Made by a program: the position numbers and the translations under genes. 9,248 bases of DNA, from the NCBI GenBank assembly GCA_043743105.1, contig JAYTXD010000021.1, positions 1 through 9,248 on the forward strand, given 5' to 3'. Within the stretch, counting starts at the first letter, position 1. Every line of letters starts with the position of its first letter. Below are positions 1-6,686 of the stretch, piece by piece. The notes under the pieces are model-generated. The model was not told the origin of the DNA, made no database searches, and saw nothing but the letters and a program-made list of their open reading frames with translations. Source of the stretch: RYN-417 sp043743105. Its GTDB lineage: Bacteria; Patescibacteriota; Saccharimonadia; Saccharimonadales; JACDBH01.

Positions 1-80
1 GACTGAGACATAACTACTGGTTTTGTAACAAAGCATATCCATAGATATGGTGCGAAGCAAACCAGTAGTTATAGCCAGTC
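1..80. repeat. Nested inverted-repeat element (possible structured RNA or DNA cruciform)
   Basis: A perfect 13-bp inverted repeat, TAACTACTGGTTT at 11-23 and its reverse complement at 59-71, encloses a second hairpin with a 6-bp stem (CATATC at 34-39, GATATG at 44-49) and a 4-nt loop. A further 5-bp pair, GACTG at 1-5 and CAGTC at 76-80, sits outside it, separated by a small internal loop. No T-tract follows on the + strand, so it does not look like an intrinsic terminator for a + strand gene. The strand is unknown and the element may extend upstream of the window. I do not recognise it as a known RNA family. Confidence 0.6.
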
Positions 81-176
81 AGGCGCGGTCAAAAAGACAT
101 GTTTTGATTTCTGGATGGCTCTAATTTCACTTTTCGTTTTTAGATGTGCAACCGAATGGTTGGTCCAAACGACATT

Positions 177-206
177 TTGTTATTTTGCGTAAGTCGAGTA
201 TAGAAT
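177..206 (+). promoter_or_regulatory. Possible promoter for the carboxypeptidase gene
   Basis: TTGTTA at 177-182 (4 of 6 matches to TTGACA) is followed after 18 bp by TAGAAT at 201-206 (5 of 6 matches to TATAAT). This is the best sigma70-like pair in the gap before the gene at 261. An alternative -10, TATGCT at 246-251 preceded by TG, would give an almost leaderless transcript for that start. The choice cannot be made from sequence alone. Confidence 0.35.
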
Positions 207-260
207 AGTTGTTTATGGCGGTGGCGTTCTTATCTCTAAAACTGCTATGCTTGCAATGCT

Positions 261-1523
261 ATGGAAATTTCACGCATGCGCTATCCGACTAACACAGTAC
301 GAGTATTACCCCCAAAGCGTAAAAAACTTTCCAAAAAAACTACCTTTATTGCTTTGGGTATTTTTATTGTTGGAGTACTATCATACACTTATGCGTACGC
401 TGCAATTCATAAACCACTGCGCGTTTTTACTATTCCAAGCGTCAGCTTATCGTCTAAGGTTACGGTAGTTCCGGTTGATTGGCCTACAGGGGTTGATGCA
501 GCCGTTGGCTCACTTACAACCGGTGTCTTAGCACAATCTAAAACTGTCGAGGAGCCACGCTCAATCGCAAGTATAGCTAAGGTAATTACTGCCATAGCCG
601 TCATGCGTAAAAAACCAATTACTTCAACGACCGAAACCATCATTACTTTTACTAATGCCGACCAAGCTCTATACGAAAAATACGCGACTTCAGACGGCTC
701 AAATATTGCTGTTAGTACAGGTGACCAGCTAAGTGAATACCAGGCGCTGGAGGCAATGTTGCTGCCCTCTGCTAATAACATGGCTGACAGCCTGGCTATC
801 TGGGCTTTTGGGTCACTGGATAGCTATACTACGTATGCCAATGACATGGTACGGAGCTTTGGTCTTACTAAAACATCAGTGGGTGAGGCAAGCGGGTTTA
901 ATGATACCGTTCTGAGCACTCCTTCTGAGCTTATTGTGCTAGGCCAAAAACTTATGGCAGATCCGTTACTTGCCCAAATAGTAAAAGAGCAATCCACTAC
1001 CTTACCTACCGTAGGAATTATCAATAATACAAATCAGCTACTAAATAGTGGTGCTAGCGGTATTAAAACAGGCCATACTGCAACAGCAGGGTATTGTCTG
1101 CTCCTTATAAAAAATTATCAGATTAGCGCAACCTACACGACGAGCATTATCACTGCTGTTCTTGGAGCTAGTACAGCTGAAGATTCGTTTGTAATTAGTG
1201 ACGGACTTGTTACTAACGCTCAGAAAAATTTTGGTACCAATCAGGTAATTCCAAAACACACGGCAATTAGTATCATACAAACACCGTGGGGGAATAAAAG
1301 TACCATTGAAACTAGTGTTGCGGTTGTAGCATACGGCTGGAAAGCAATGCCAAGAAAAGCCATTACAAAACCTATGCAGATAAAAGCACCCGCCAAAGCA
1401 GGCTCAATAGTAGGGCTCATTACTACATTCAATGATGGTGGCTACGAGCAGAATTACGACATTGTTCTTGCTTCTGCTATCTATAGCCCCTCAGTTTGGT
1501 GGCGTTTAACACACTATTTTTAA
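261..1523 (+). CDS. D-alanyl-D-alanine carboxypeptidase (peptidase S11, PBP5/DacA-like)
   Basis: Penicillin-binding serine peptidase predicted to trim the terminal D-Ala from peptidoglycan stem peptides outside the membrane. All three active-site motifs of the S11 family are visible in order: SxxK as S104-I-A-K107, SxN as S170-A-N172, and KTG as K269-T-G-H-T273. A basic N-terminus (PKRKK near residue 20) precedes one hydrophobic segment at about 28-48, which looks like an uncleaved signal anchor. After the catalytic domain, residues about 330-405 are beta-rich and resemble a PBP5 C-terminal domain; the chain ends in a short Trp-rich tail (WWRLTHYF). The 420-residue length is normal for the family. 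Neither the ATG at 261 nor the in-frame ATG at 276 has a clear Shine-Dalgarno sequence, so the start is uncertain by five codons. The next gene begins 28 bp downstream with its own promoter. Family is secure; in vivo substrate is inferred. Confidence 0.93.
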   Translation: MEISRMRYPTNTVRVLPPKRKKLSKKTTFIALGIFIVGVLSYTYAYAAIHKPLRVFTIPSVSLSSKVTVVPVDWPTGVDAAVGSLTTGVLAQSKTVEEPRSIASIAKVITAIAVMRKKPITSTTETIITFTNADQALYEKYATSDGSNIAVSTGDQLSEYQALEAMLLPSANNMADSLAIWAFGSLDSYTTYANDMVRSFGLTKTSVGEASGFNDTVLSTPSELIVLGQKLMADPLLAQIVKEQSTTLPTVGIINNTNQLLNSGASGIKTGHTATAGYCLLLIKNYQISATYTTSIITAVLGASTAEDSFVISDGLVTNAQKNFGTNQVIPKHTAISIIQTPWGNKSTIETSVAVVAYGWKAMPRKAITKPMQIKAPAKAGSIVGLITTFNDGGYEQNYDIVLASAIYSPSVWWRLTHYF

Positions 1524-1530
1524 GTAGAAC

Positions 1531-1539
1531 TGATATAAT
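1531..1539 (+). promoter_or_regulatory. Extended -10 promoter of the glycosyltransferase gene
   Basis: TGATATAAT is a perfect extended -10 (TG-n-TATAAT). Its last base lies 12 nt before the ATG at 1552, so transcription would start about 5-6 nt before the start codon. No Shine-Dalgarno sequence fits in that space, which points to a near-leaderless mRNA. No convincing -35 is seen, as is usual for extended -10 promoters. Confidence 0.6.
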
Positions 1540-1551
1540 AATTGCAACATT

Positions 1552-2523
1552 ATGACACATACATCAGATAGTCTAATTTCTGTTGTGATCCCTCTGCACA
1601 ACGAAGCCGAGGGGCTTACAGCACTACATCAACAGCTCAAGAATACCCTGGATGCACTCGATAAAACCTATGAAATTATCTATGTAGACGATGGCAGCAC
1701 TGACAACAGTAATGCCCTCGTAAACGACTGGGCTCGGGTCGACCACCACATTCGCCTTATTGCATTAAGTCGTAATTTTGGCAAAGAGTCGGCCTTAGCA
1801 GCTGGTATTGCACAGGCGAAAGGCAAAGCGATTATCATGCTCGATAGTGATGGGCAACATCCAGTAGAGCTTATTCCGCAGTTTATCGCGGCTTGGCAGA
1901 GCGGCGCTCAAGTAGTAATTGGCATATCCGAAGATAAGCAAGGCGAGGGGAGCTTTAAACGAATAGGGTCACGCCTTTTTTATAAGGCATTTAACAGGGC
2001 TGCGGAGCAACCGCTCATACCAGGATCAACAGACTTTCGTTTGATAGATGCAGAGGTGCAAAAGGCCTTTTTAGGTCTTGAAGAGAACGACCGTATTACC
2101 CGTGGACTTATAGACTGGCTTGGCTTTAAACGAACATATATTCCTTTTGTCACTAAAGAGCGCTTACATGGCACTGCTACCTACAATCGTCGTAAGCTTA
2201 TTGCTTTGGCTGCTAACAGCTTCGTGTCACTAACCTCAACACCAATGTTCTTGTTCGGGTACCTTGGGGTTTTTATCACAGTTGCGTCACTACTACTTGG
2301 TACTGCAATTATTATTGAGCAACTTATTCTAGAAGACCCCCTAAGCTGGAACTTTACCGGTACCGCCATGCTCGGCGTGCTTATTATTTTTCTCGTGGGT
2401 ATTGTACTAATGTCGCAGGGTATACTTTCCTTATATATAGCGCACATTCATACACAAAGTAAAAAACGACCGCTATACGTAATCAATCAGGCTAGTTCTG
2501 CCGGTGTAAAGCATGAAAGCTAA
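1552..2523 (+). CDS. Polyprenyl-phosphate glycosyltransferase, GT2 family (GtrB/DPM1-like)
   Basis: Predicted to transfer a sugar from a nucleotide donor to undecaprenyl phosphate on the cytoplasmic face of the membrane. The N-terminal GT-A domain (about residues 8-215) shows the GT2 start (SVVIPLHNEAEG), a nucleotide-binding DDGS at 46-49, the metal-binding D98-S-D100 within LDSDGQHP, and the GSTDFRLID and RITRG stretches typical of the GtrB/DPM1/ArnC branch. Two C-terminal membrane segments, about 231-256 and 270-296, are the usual GtrB-type anchor. The length of 323 residues is typical. The ATG at 1552 is supported by a promoter only 12 nt upstream. The last 11 bp overlap the following GtrA-family gene, indicating translational coupling. 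The sugar cannot be read from the sequence; glucose, GlcNAc and others are possible. Confidence 0.93.
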   Translation: MTHTSDSLISVVIPLHNEAEGLTALHQQLKNTLDALDKTYEIIYVDDGSTDNSNALVNDWARVDHHIRLIALSRNFGKESALAAGIAQAKGKAIIMLDSDGQHPVELIPQFIAAWQSGAQVVIGISEDKQGEGSFKRIGSRLFYKAFNRAAEQPLIPGSTDFRLIDAEVQKAFLGLEENDRITRGLIDWLGFKRTYIPFVTKERLHGTATYNRRKLIALAANSFVSLTSTPMFLFGYLGVFITVASLLLGTAIIIEQLILEDPLSWNFTGTAMLGVLIIFLVGIVLMSQGILSLYIAHIHTQSKKRPLYVINQASSAGVKHES

Positions 2524-2932
2524 GCTAAAAAAGCTTCTTCAGAACACTACAAGTCGCTACATTATCATCGGTGTCGGTATATATCTGATAGAACTCGTTA
2601 TTATTGTTATTGCCCAACACTATGGTGCCAGAGACACAGTTGCCGTAGGCATAAGCTTTTGGCTAGGGCTGATGATCTCCTTTTTTCTACAAAAAATCCT
2701 TACCTTTGGCGATACACGCATGCATCACAAGGTTCTCGTACCGCAATTACTTGCAGTGACATGCCTAGTGCTTTTTAACTTTGGCTTTACCATTGTTGTT
2801 ACGCGTCTCTTACGTAACCATGTGCCCGCGGTAGGCACGCGCACCATAGCGCTGGGGGTTACCACTATCTGGAATTTCTATCTTTATCGTAAACGCATCT
2901 TCAAAACAGGCACTGCACCACTTATAGATTAA
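2513..2932 (+). CDS. GtrA-family membrane protein, putative polyprenyl-phospho-sugar flippase
   Basis: A 139-residue protein with four hydrophobic segments at about 15-34, 44-62, 76-98 and 108-125, the standard GtrA/PF04138-like layout. Two family-like motifs are visible: SFFLQKILTFGD after the second segment and WNFYLYRKRIF after the fourth. Family members are thought to help translocate polyprenyl-phosphate-linked sugars across the membrane. The start codon lies inside the 3' end of the GT2 gene in a different frame (11-bp overlap). This GT2-GtrA pairing is the classic arrangement in phage gtr clusters and in Gram-positive wall glycosylation loci such as csbB/gtcA. A weak GGTG about 7 nt before the ATG is the only candidate ribosome binding site; coupling to the upstream gene is more likely. 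Flippase activity is inferred from the family. Confidence 0.88.
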   Translation: MKAKLKKLLQNTTSRYIIIGVGIYLIELVIIVIAQHYGARDTVAVGISFWLGLMISFFLQKILTFGDTRMHHKVLVPQLLAVTCLVLFNFGFTIVVTRLLRNHVPAVGTRTIALGVTTIWNFYLYRKRIFKTGTAPLID

Positions 2933-2950
2933 CCAAGGCTGAGAATATAG

Positions 2951-2979
2951 TTGTTAAATAGTAGTTTTTTCGAGATACT
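2951..2979 (+). promoter_or_regulatory. Probable promoter of the GT-C/PIG-L gene
   Basis: TTGTTA at 2951-2956 and GATACT at 2974-2979 are separated by 17 bp, the optimal sigma70 spacing, each with 4 of 6 consensus matches. The -10 ends 14 nt before the ATG at 2994, leaving no room for a Shine-Dalgarno sequence and again suggesting a very short leader. CATAAT at 2984-2989 is an alternative -10 but would start transcription at or inside the start codon. Confidence 0.45.
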
Positions 2980-2993
2980 TATACATAATCATT

Positions 2994-5603
2994 ATGGCTC
3001 AAAATAAGACCAGCTTTAAAAACGTGGCAACGTCACAGAAATCTTCAGATATACTAGGGAGAATCGTTCGTAAGCAGTGGTTCTCAAAAACATATGTCGT
3101 ATTATCATTATTAATCTTATTTGGTACTACAGTATTTTGGTCGCTACTTAGTGCTCGAGTTCACTCGGGTAATGCCGACCAGCTTGTTAATCCGTACCTT
3201 TTTGATAATGCAAGCGTAATGCGCGGAGCGTTGCTACCAGGGCAGCATACCTTTTTACTAAAATGGCCGATTTTTATTATTACTAAATTATATGGCGAGT
3301 CAACTACGTCCTACGAGGTAGCCACTGTAGCTTTAAGTCTTATCACTGTTGGTAGTCTCGCTTATGTAATTCACCGTATCGATAGGCGTCCTATTGTTAA
3401 AGGTACCCTATTTATCGCACTTGCTTCGGTTCTTTTTGTAATACCTGCTCAGCCGTATCCAGGAGGCCTACTGCCTGTAAATATGGCCATGATTGCCACA
3501 AGAAACATTGAATACATTGTATACATTATATGTGCTTGGGCAATTGTTCGGACAAAACGGTATCGTAGCAATACATGGATTGGGGCTTGCTTAGGGCTTG
3601 CACTCCTTATAACAACTGACAAACTATTTTTAACACTTAGCTTAGGTTCTGCACTCGTAGCGTGTGTTGCATACACTCTACGCAAGCGTTGGCGACTTGC
3701 CATTTTTACAGCGCAGTGGTTTATTACAGCACTCGTAGGAACTATCGGCTCATTTGTTATTTTAGCCATTATAAATGCATCGCGCATTACGCAGATAGCG
3801 GGTCAGGGCAGTGCACCATACAAATTTATTTCTAATTCTAGACAGCTAACCCACGGTATATTAGGCGCCGTCGTTGGGCTATTGAGTAACTTTGGTGCCA
3901 ACCCTGCCTTTAACACTATTAAACTGCACGATACAGCGCGCCAGATCGTACACCATGTTTTTAGTTTTGGAGGCCCAATCTTAGTTATAAATGGCTTACT
4001 ACTTGTTGGTGCTCTGGCCGCAAGTTTGCAACTTATAGGTAAGACTTTCAAAAACCGCAATCTCAAAAAGACAGACAATCAAATTTCACAAAGTCAAAAA
4101 CTTGCGCTTATCATGCTTTGGACTACTGCGGCCGCTTATGGTGCTTACATTACCACTGATCACTTTTACCCAGTTGACGCACGCTATTTAACTATCGGCT
4201 TGTTTGCATTTTTTATTACTATGGCATCATTTGTACGGACCAAGGAATGGGATGCCAGGCGGCTGTTACTACTGGCAATTATTATGATCGGCGCGATTGC
4301 GCTAAGTGTACCTATGGTATTGGGTAACTACAGGTCTGAACGTGATGCATCATTTGTAGCAGATAGCCGCAACAAGCTTATTACCCAAGCAATCACAAGC
4401 CACAAAGTAAACCTCCTAGTTGGTGATTATTGGCGAGTCGTACCTATAAAGCAGATGGGGGGCAAACCTATAGCCATTATGCCGTTGGAGGACTGTACAA
4501 CACCAAGGGGCGTCTTGAGCAGTACTGTGTGGCAACCAGACTTGCAGTCCAATAGTTTTGCGTACATATTATCGCTTGATAAAAGTCAGACCAACTATCC
4601 GACTTGTAGCGCCAACGTCGTATACAAAAACTATGGCAAGCCAAATGCCAGCGTAGTAATTGACGGTTCAATAGACAATCCAAAAGAACTACTTTTATTT
4701 TATGACCATGGTGCGCAAAAGAGCGCACCAACCAATGGCAGTATGTCGCCGATTGCACCTACCGTTGAAGCAATACCTCTACAAAATCTACCAATCGGCG
4801 TGTGTTCGGTGCCAACTTCACTTAATATTGTTGCCCATCAAGATGATGACCTTTTGTTCATGAACCCCGACGTCCAAAAAGATATAAGTGCCGGTAGGTG
4901 CGTACGTACAATCTACATGACAGCAGGTGACGCTGGCGCAAATCAATTTTATTGGCTTGGACGAGAACAGGGGTCCGAATCTGCCTACTCTAGGATGACT
5001 GGCAATGACACAGTATGGATACAAAGAATTGTAAAACTCAGAGATAATCAATATATAACCATTGCAAACCCAAAAGGAAACATTAAAATTTCGTTAATTT
5101 TTATACGTTTACCAGACGGGAATATACATGGGCAAGGTTATGACGCATCAAAGCGAGAAAGTCTGCAAAAACTGTATAGTGGCGCTATCCCAAGTATCCA
5201 ATCTGTCTATGGGAATTCAGTTTATACTGCAGAAAGCCTTACAACGGCACTTACAGAAATAATGCATGCCTATCAACCCGCTGAAATTCGCACGATGGCA
5301 ACTCTGGCAAGCACCCAGTATCCTGATCATAGCGATCACATGGCCGTGTCTCGGTTTACTGAAAGGGCGTACCTGCAGTATGAGCTAAACCAGTACAACA
5401 ACAGCGTCACCATACCAATAAAACATTACATTGGTTATCCGATTCACGCTATGTCCGAAAATGTCTTCGATAATGAGCTTGATGACAAAACCTCTGTATT
5501 TTTAAGCTATGCGAAGCATGACGGTGGAGTCTGCCAGTCCGTTGAATCTTGTGCATCAAATACAGCATACGGCTTTTATTTACGCCGACAATACACCCAA
5601 TAA
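2994..5603 (+). CDS. GT-C-like polytopic membrane protein fused to a PIG-L/LmbE de-N-acetylase
   Basis: An 869-residue, two-part protein. Residues about 33-443 hold roughly 11 membrane segments. Asp62 lies in the first predicted outer loop, and DARYLT at 395-400 precedes a late segment, as in GT-C glycosyltransferases; this half is only GT-C-like and has no secure family match. Residues 444-600 form a soluble region and linker. The C-terminal PIG-L domain (about 605-869) has the zinc motif H615-Q-D-D-D619, a TAGDAG stretch, LPDGNIHGQG, the second metal/active-site motif D778-H-S-D-H782, and a GYP segment. PIG-L enzymes remove N-acetyl groups from GlcNAc-type sugars. Basic loops (HRIDRR, KRYR, RKRWR, KTFKNRNLKK) place the C-terminal half outside the cell, and it carries several cysteines. 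It follows the GT2/GtrA pair by 61 bp, so a role in transferring and deacetylating a wall sugar is inferred. Confidence 0.8.
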   Translation: MAQNKTSFKNVATSQKSSDILGRIVRKQWFSKTYVVLSLLILFGTTVFWSLLSARVHSGNADQLVNPYLFDNASVMRGALLPGQHTFLLKWPIFIITKLYGESTTSYEVATVALSLITVGSLAYVIHRIDRRPIVKGTLFIALASVLFVIPAQPYPGGLLPVNMAMIATRNIEYIVYIICAWAIVRTKRYRSNTWIGACLGLALLITTDKLFLTLSLGSALVACVAYTLRKRWRLAIFTAQWFITALVGTIGSFVILAIINASRITQIAGQGSAPYKFISNSRQLTHGILGAVVGLLSNFGANPAFNTIKLHDTARQIVHHVFSFGGPILVINGLLLVGALAASLQLIGKTFKNRNLKKTDNQISQSQKLALIMLWTTAAAYGAYITTDHFYPVDARYLTIGLFAFFITMASFVRTKEWDARRLLLLAIIMIGAIALSVPMVLGNYRSERDASFVADSRNKLITQAITSHKVNLLVGDYWRVVPIKQMGGKPIAIMPLEDCTTPRGVLSSTVWQPDLQSNSFAYILSLDKSQTNYPTCSANVVYKNYGKPNASVVIDGSIDNPKELLLFYDHGAQKSAPTNGSMSPIAPTVEAIPLQNLPIGVCSVPTSLNIVAHQDDDLLFMNPDVQKDISAGRCVRTIYMTAGDAGANQFYWLGREQGSESAYSRMTGNDTVWIQRIVKLRDNQYITIANPKGNIKISLIFIRLPDGNIHGQGYDASKRESLQKLYSGAIPSIQSVYGNSVYTAESLTTALTEIMHAYQPAEIRTMATLASTQYPDHSDHMAVSRFTERAYLQYELNQYNNSVTIPIKHYIGYPIHAMSENVFDNELDDKTSVFLSYAKHDGGVCQSVESCASNTAYGFYLRRQYTQ

Positions 5604-5652
5604 TAAAGGCCCTTCCTGCGTTTTTAGTCCGTAGCTTATTGCTGGCTATAGC

Positions 5653-5665
5653 TTTGTTTAACAAA
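5653..5665. promoter_or_regulatory. Perfect palindrome in the gap upstream of cyoA (possible operator)
   Basis: TTTGTTTAACAAA is a perfect palindrome around a central T, ending about 60 bp before the predicted extended -10 at 5727-5732. A related half-site, TTTGTTA, occurs at 5686-5692. A regulator binding site is possible, but AT-rich palindromes of this size arise by chance. The rest of the 5604-5780 gap shows no clear terminator and no gene other than the small leader ORF. Confidence 0.2.
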
Positions 5666-5723
5666 TAAAAAACCAACAGTCAGACTTTGTTACATACCCT
5701 ACTTATATACCCCGGCTACAACA

Positions 5724-5732
5724 TGCTATAGT
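5724..5732 (+). promoter_or_regulatory. Extended -10 promoter of the cyo operon
   Basis: TGCTATAGT matches the extended -10 pattern (TG-n-TATAGT, 5 of 6 in the core). Transcription would begin near 5739, about 4 nt before a short leader ORF at 5743 and about 42 nt before cyoA. A second -10 candidate, TATTAT at 5763-5768, ends 12 nt before the cyoA ATG and would give a near-leaderless cyoA transcript. Both may be used. No good -35 is seen for either. Confidence 0.45.
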
Positions 5733-5742
5733 TATCTTAGTT

Positions 5743-5781
5743 ATGGTTATCAAAAAAATAATTATTATAAAGCTGTCCTAA
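5743..5781 (+). CDS. Possible 12-codon leader peptide coupled to cyoA
   Basis: ATG at 5743 opens a 12-codon frame reading MVIKKIIIIKLS, whose TAA stop (5779-5781) shares its last A with the cyoA ATG (TAATG overlap). It begins 10 nt after an extended -10, the same promoter-to-ATG distance seen for the leaderless-looking genes here. cyoA itself has no Shine-Dalgarno sequence, so ribosomes finishing this frame could restart on cyoA. The four consecutive isoleucine codons could also be chance in AT-rich DNA. The A7 run at 5752-5758 lies inside the frame; a -1 shift there would enter the open cyoA frame. No conservation data are available. Confidence 0.3.
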   Translation: MVIKKIIIIKLS

Positions 5782-6686
5782 TGACTTATCGTAAAAAAAA
5801 GCAGAGCAATAAGTGGCCCGTAGGGTTTTTTTTGGTTATATTAGTCATCCTTGTTTTGCTTGTAACTGTCCTTTTGCGGGGTTCTGATGTAGCGCTGCTT
5901 AACCCTAAGGGTCTTATAGCTAATGAACAGCGTAGGCTCTTGATTGTTTCTGTTGTCATACTACTCGAAATAGCGATACCAACACTTACCGCGTTTTACT
6001 ACATAGCTTGGAAGTACAGGGAATCAAATACTAAAGCAACCTACAGCCCTAATGCCCGTCATAGTAAATTTTTGGTGTTTAACATATGGGCGCTACCATT
6101 TGGTGTCATGGTCTTACTCGCATCAATAATGTGGCCCGCTACTCATAAACTTGCACCGCAAAAATCAATTATAAGTAGCAATAAGCCTATTGCTATTCAG
6201 GTAGTAGCACTTCGGTGGAAATGGCTATTTATCTACCCAGAGCAACAAATTGCAACAATTAATTTTGTACAGATACCAACCGATACCCCCATACAGTTAG
6301 ACTTAACAGCAGATGAAATACCAATGAGTTCATTTTGGATACCACACCTTGCAGGTCAGTTATACGCCATGACAGGGCATGTTAACCGGCTCAACCTTAT
6401 GGCGGATACACCCGGAGATTTTACAGGCAGTACAGCCGAAATTAATGGTTCCGGATTTGCCGGTATGCGGTTTGTAACGCGGGCTAGTTCTAGCGAAGAT
6501 TTTAATACCTGGGTGCAGAACGTCAAATCATCATCTACATTCTTAGATGCTTCAGAATACCAGAAGTTACTCGCACCAAGCGAATATAATAAAACCGCGT
6601 TCTACGCTAAGGCTGGACCAGCTATTTATGATACTATGCTTCTGAAATACACGGGGTCTCACGACCATCACACGGAGGGTAAATGA
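5781..6686 (+). CDS. cyoA: Cytochrome bo3-type quinol oxidase subunit II (CyoA)
   Basis: Subunit II of a heme-copper quinol oxidase. It has an N-terminal hydrophobic segment (about 13-32), two membrane helices (about 53-77 and 98-118) and an extracytoplasmic cupredoxin-like domain with the CyoA landmarks ALLNPKG, WKYRESN, YSPN, RWKWLFIYPEQ, YAMTGHVNRL, GSGFAGMRF and LAPSEYN. The protein contains no cysteine at all, so the CuA centre of cytochrome c oxidases is absent, as expected for a quinol oxidase. The lipoprotein cysteine of E. coli CyoA (Cys25) is also missing: Ser35 stands in its place. The K-channel entry glutamate (E. coli Glu89) aligns with Val99. The C-terminus is His-rich. The stop overlaps the cyoB start (ATGA). 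Length is 301 residues, close to the 315 of E. coli. There is no Shine-Dalgarno sequence before the ATG. Confidence 0.95.
   Translation: MTYRKKKQSNKWPVGFFLVILVILVLLVTVLLRGSDVALLNPKGLIANEQRRLLIVSVVILLEIAIPTLTAFYYIAWKYRESNTKATYSPNARHSKFLVFNIWALPFGVMVLLASIMWPATHKLAPQKSIISSNKPIAIQVVALRWKWLFIYPEQQIATINFVQIPTDTPIQLDLTADEIPMSSFWIPHLAGQLYAMTGHVNRLNLMADTPGDFTGSTAEINGSGFAGMRFVTRASSSEDFNTWVQNVKSSSTFLDASEYQKLLAPSEYNKTAFYAKAGPAIYDTMLLKYTGSHDHHTEGK
6674..6678 (+). promoter_or_regulatory. Shine-Dalgarno sequence of cyoB
   Basis: GGAGG lies 4 nt before the cyoB ATG at 6683, inside the cyoA coding end. It fixes the cyoB start and shows that this organism uses anti-Shine-Dalgarno pairing for operon-internal genes, in contrast to the promoter-proximal genes here. 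Confidence 0.75.

Noticed and set aside
1..80. Integron attC site, tRNA or intrinsic terminator
   Set aside because: The core-site consensus of attC is not met, the stem is too long and the loops wrong for a tRNA, and no T-tract follows on the + strand.
247..468. A 73-codon + strand frame overlapping the start of the carboxypeptidase
   Set aside because: It lies in another frame of a gene with clear SxxK, SxN and KTG motifs; its product shows no recognisable domain.
5604..5640. Rho-independent terminator after the PIG-L gene
   Set aside because: The run TTTTT is preceded only by a 3-4 bp pairing (AGG with CCT), too weak to call.
5743..5781. Homopolymer error at the A7 run hiding a longer CyoA N-terminus
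   Set aside because: The CyoA start at 5781 already gives a short basic N-terminus before the first helix as in E. coli, so no extension is needed; the possibility is not fully excluded.
5781..6686. Cytochrome c oxidase subunit II (CoxB) with a CuA centre
   Set aside because: No cysteine occurs in the protein, so the CuA ligands are absent, and the motifs match CyoA along the whole length.
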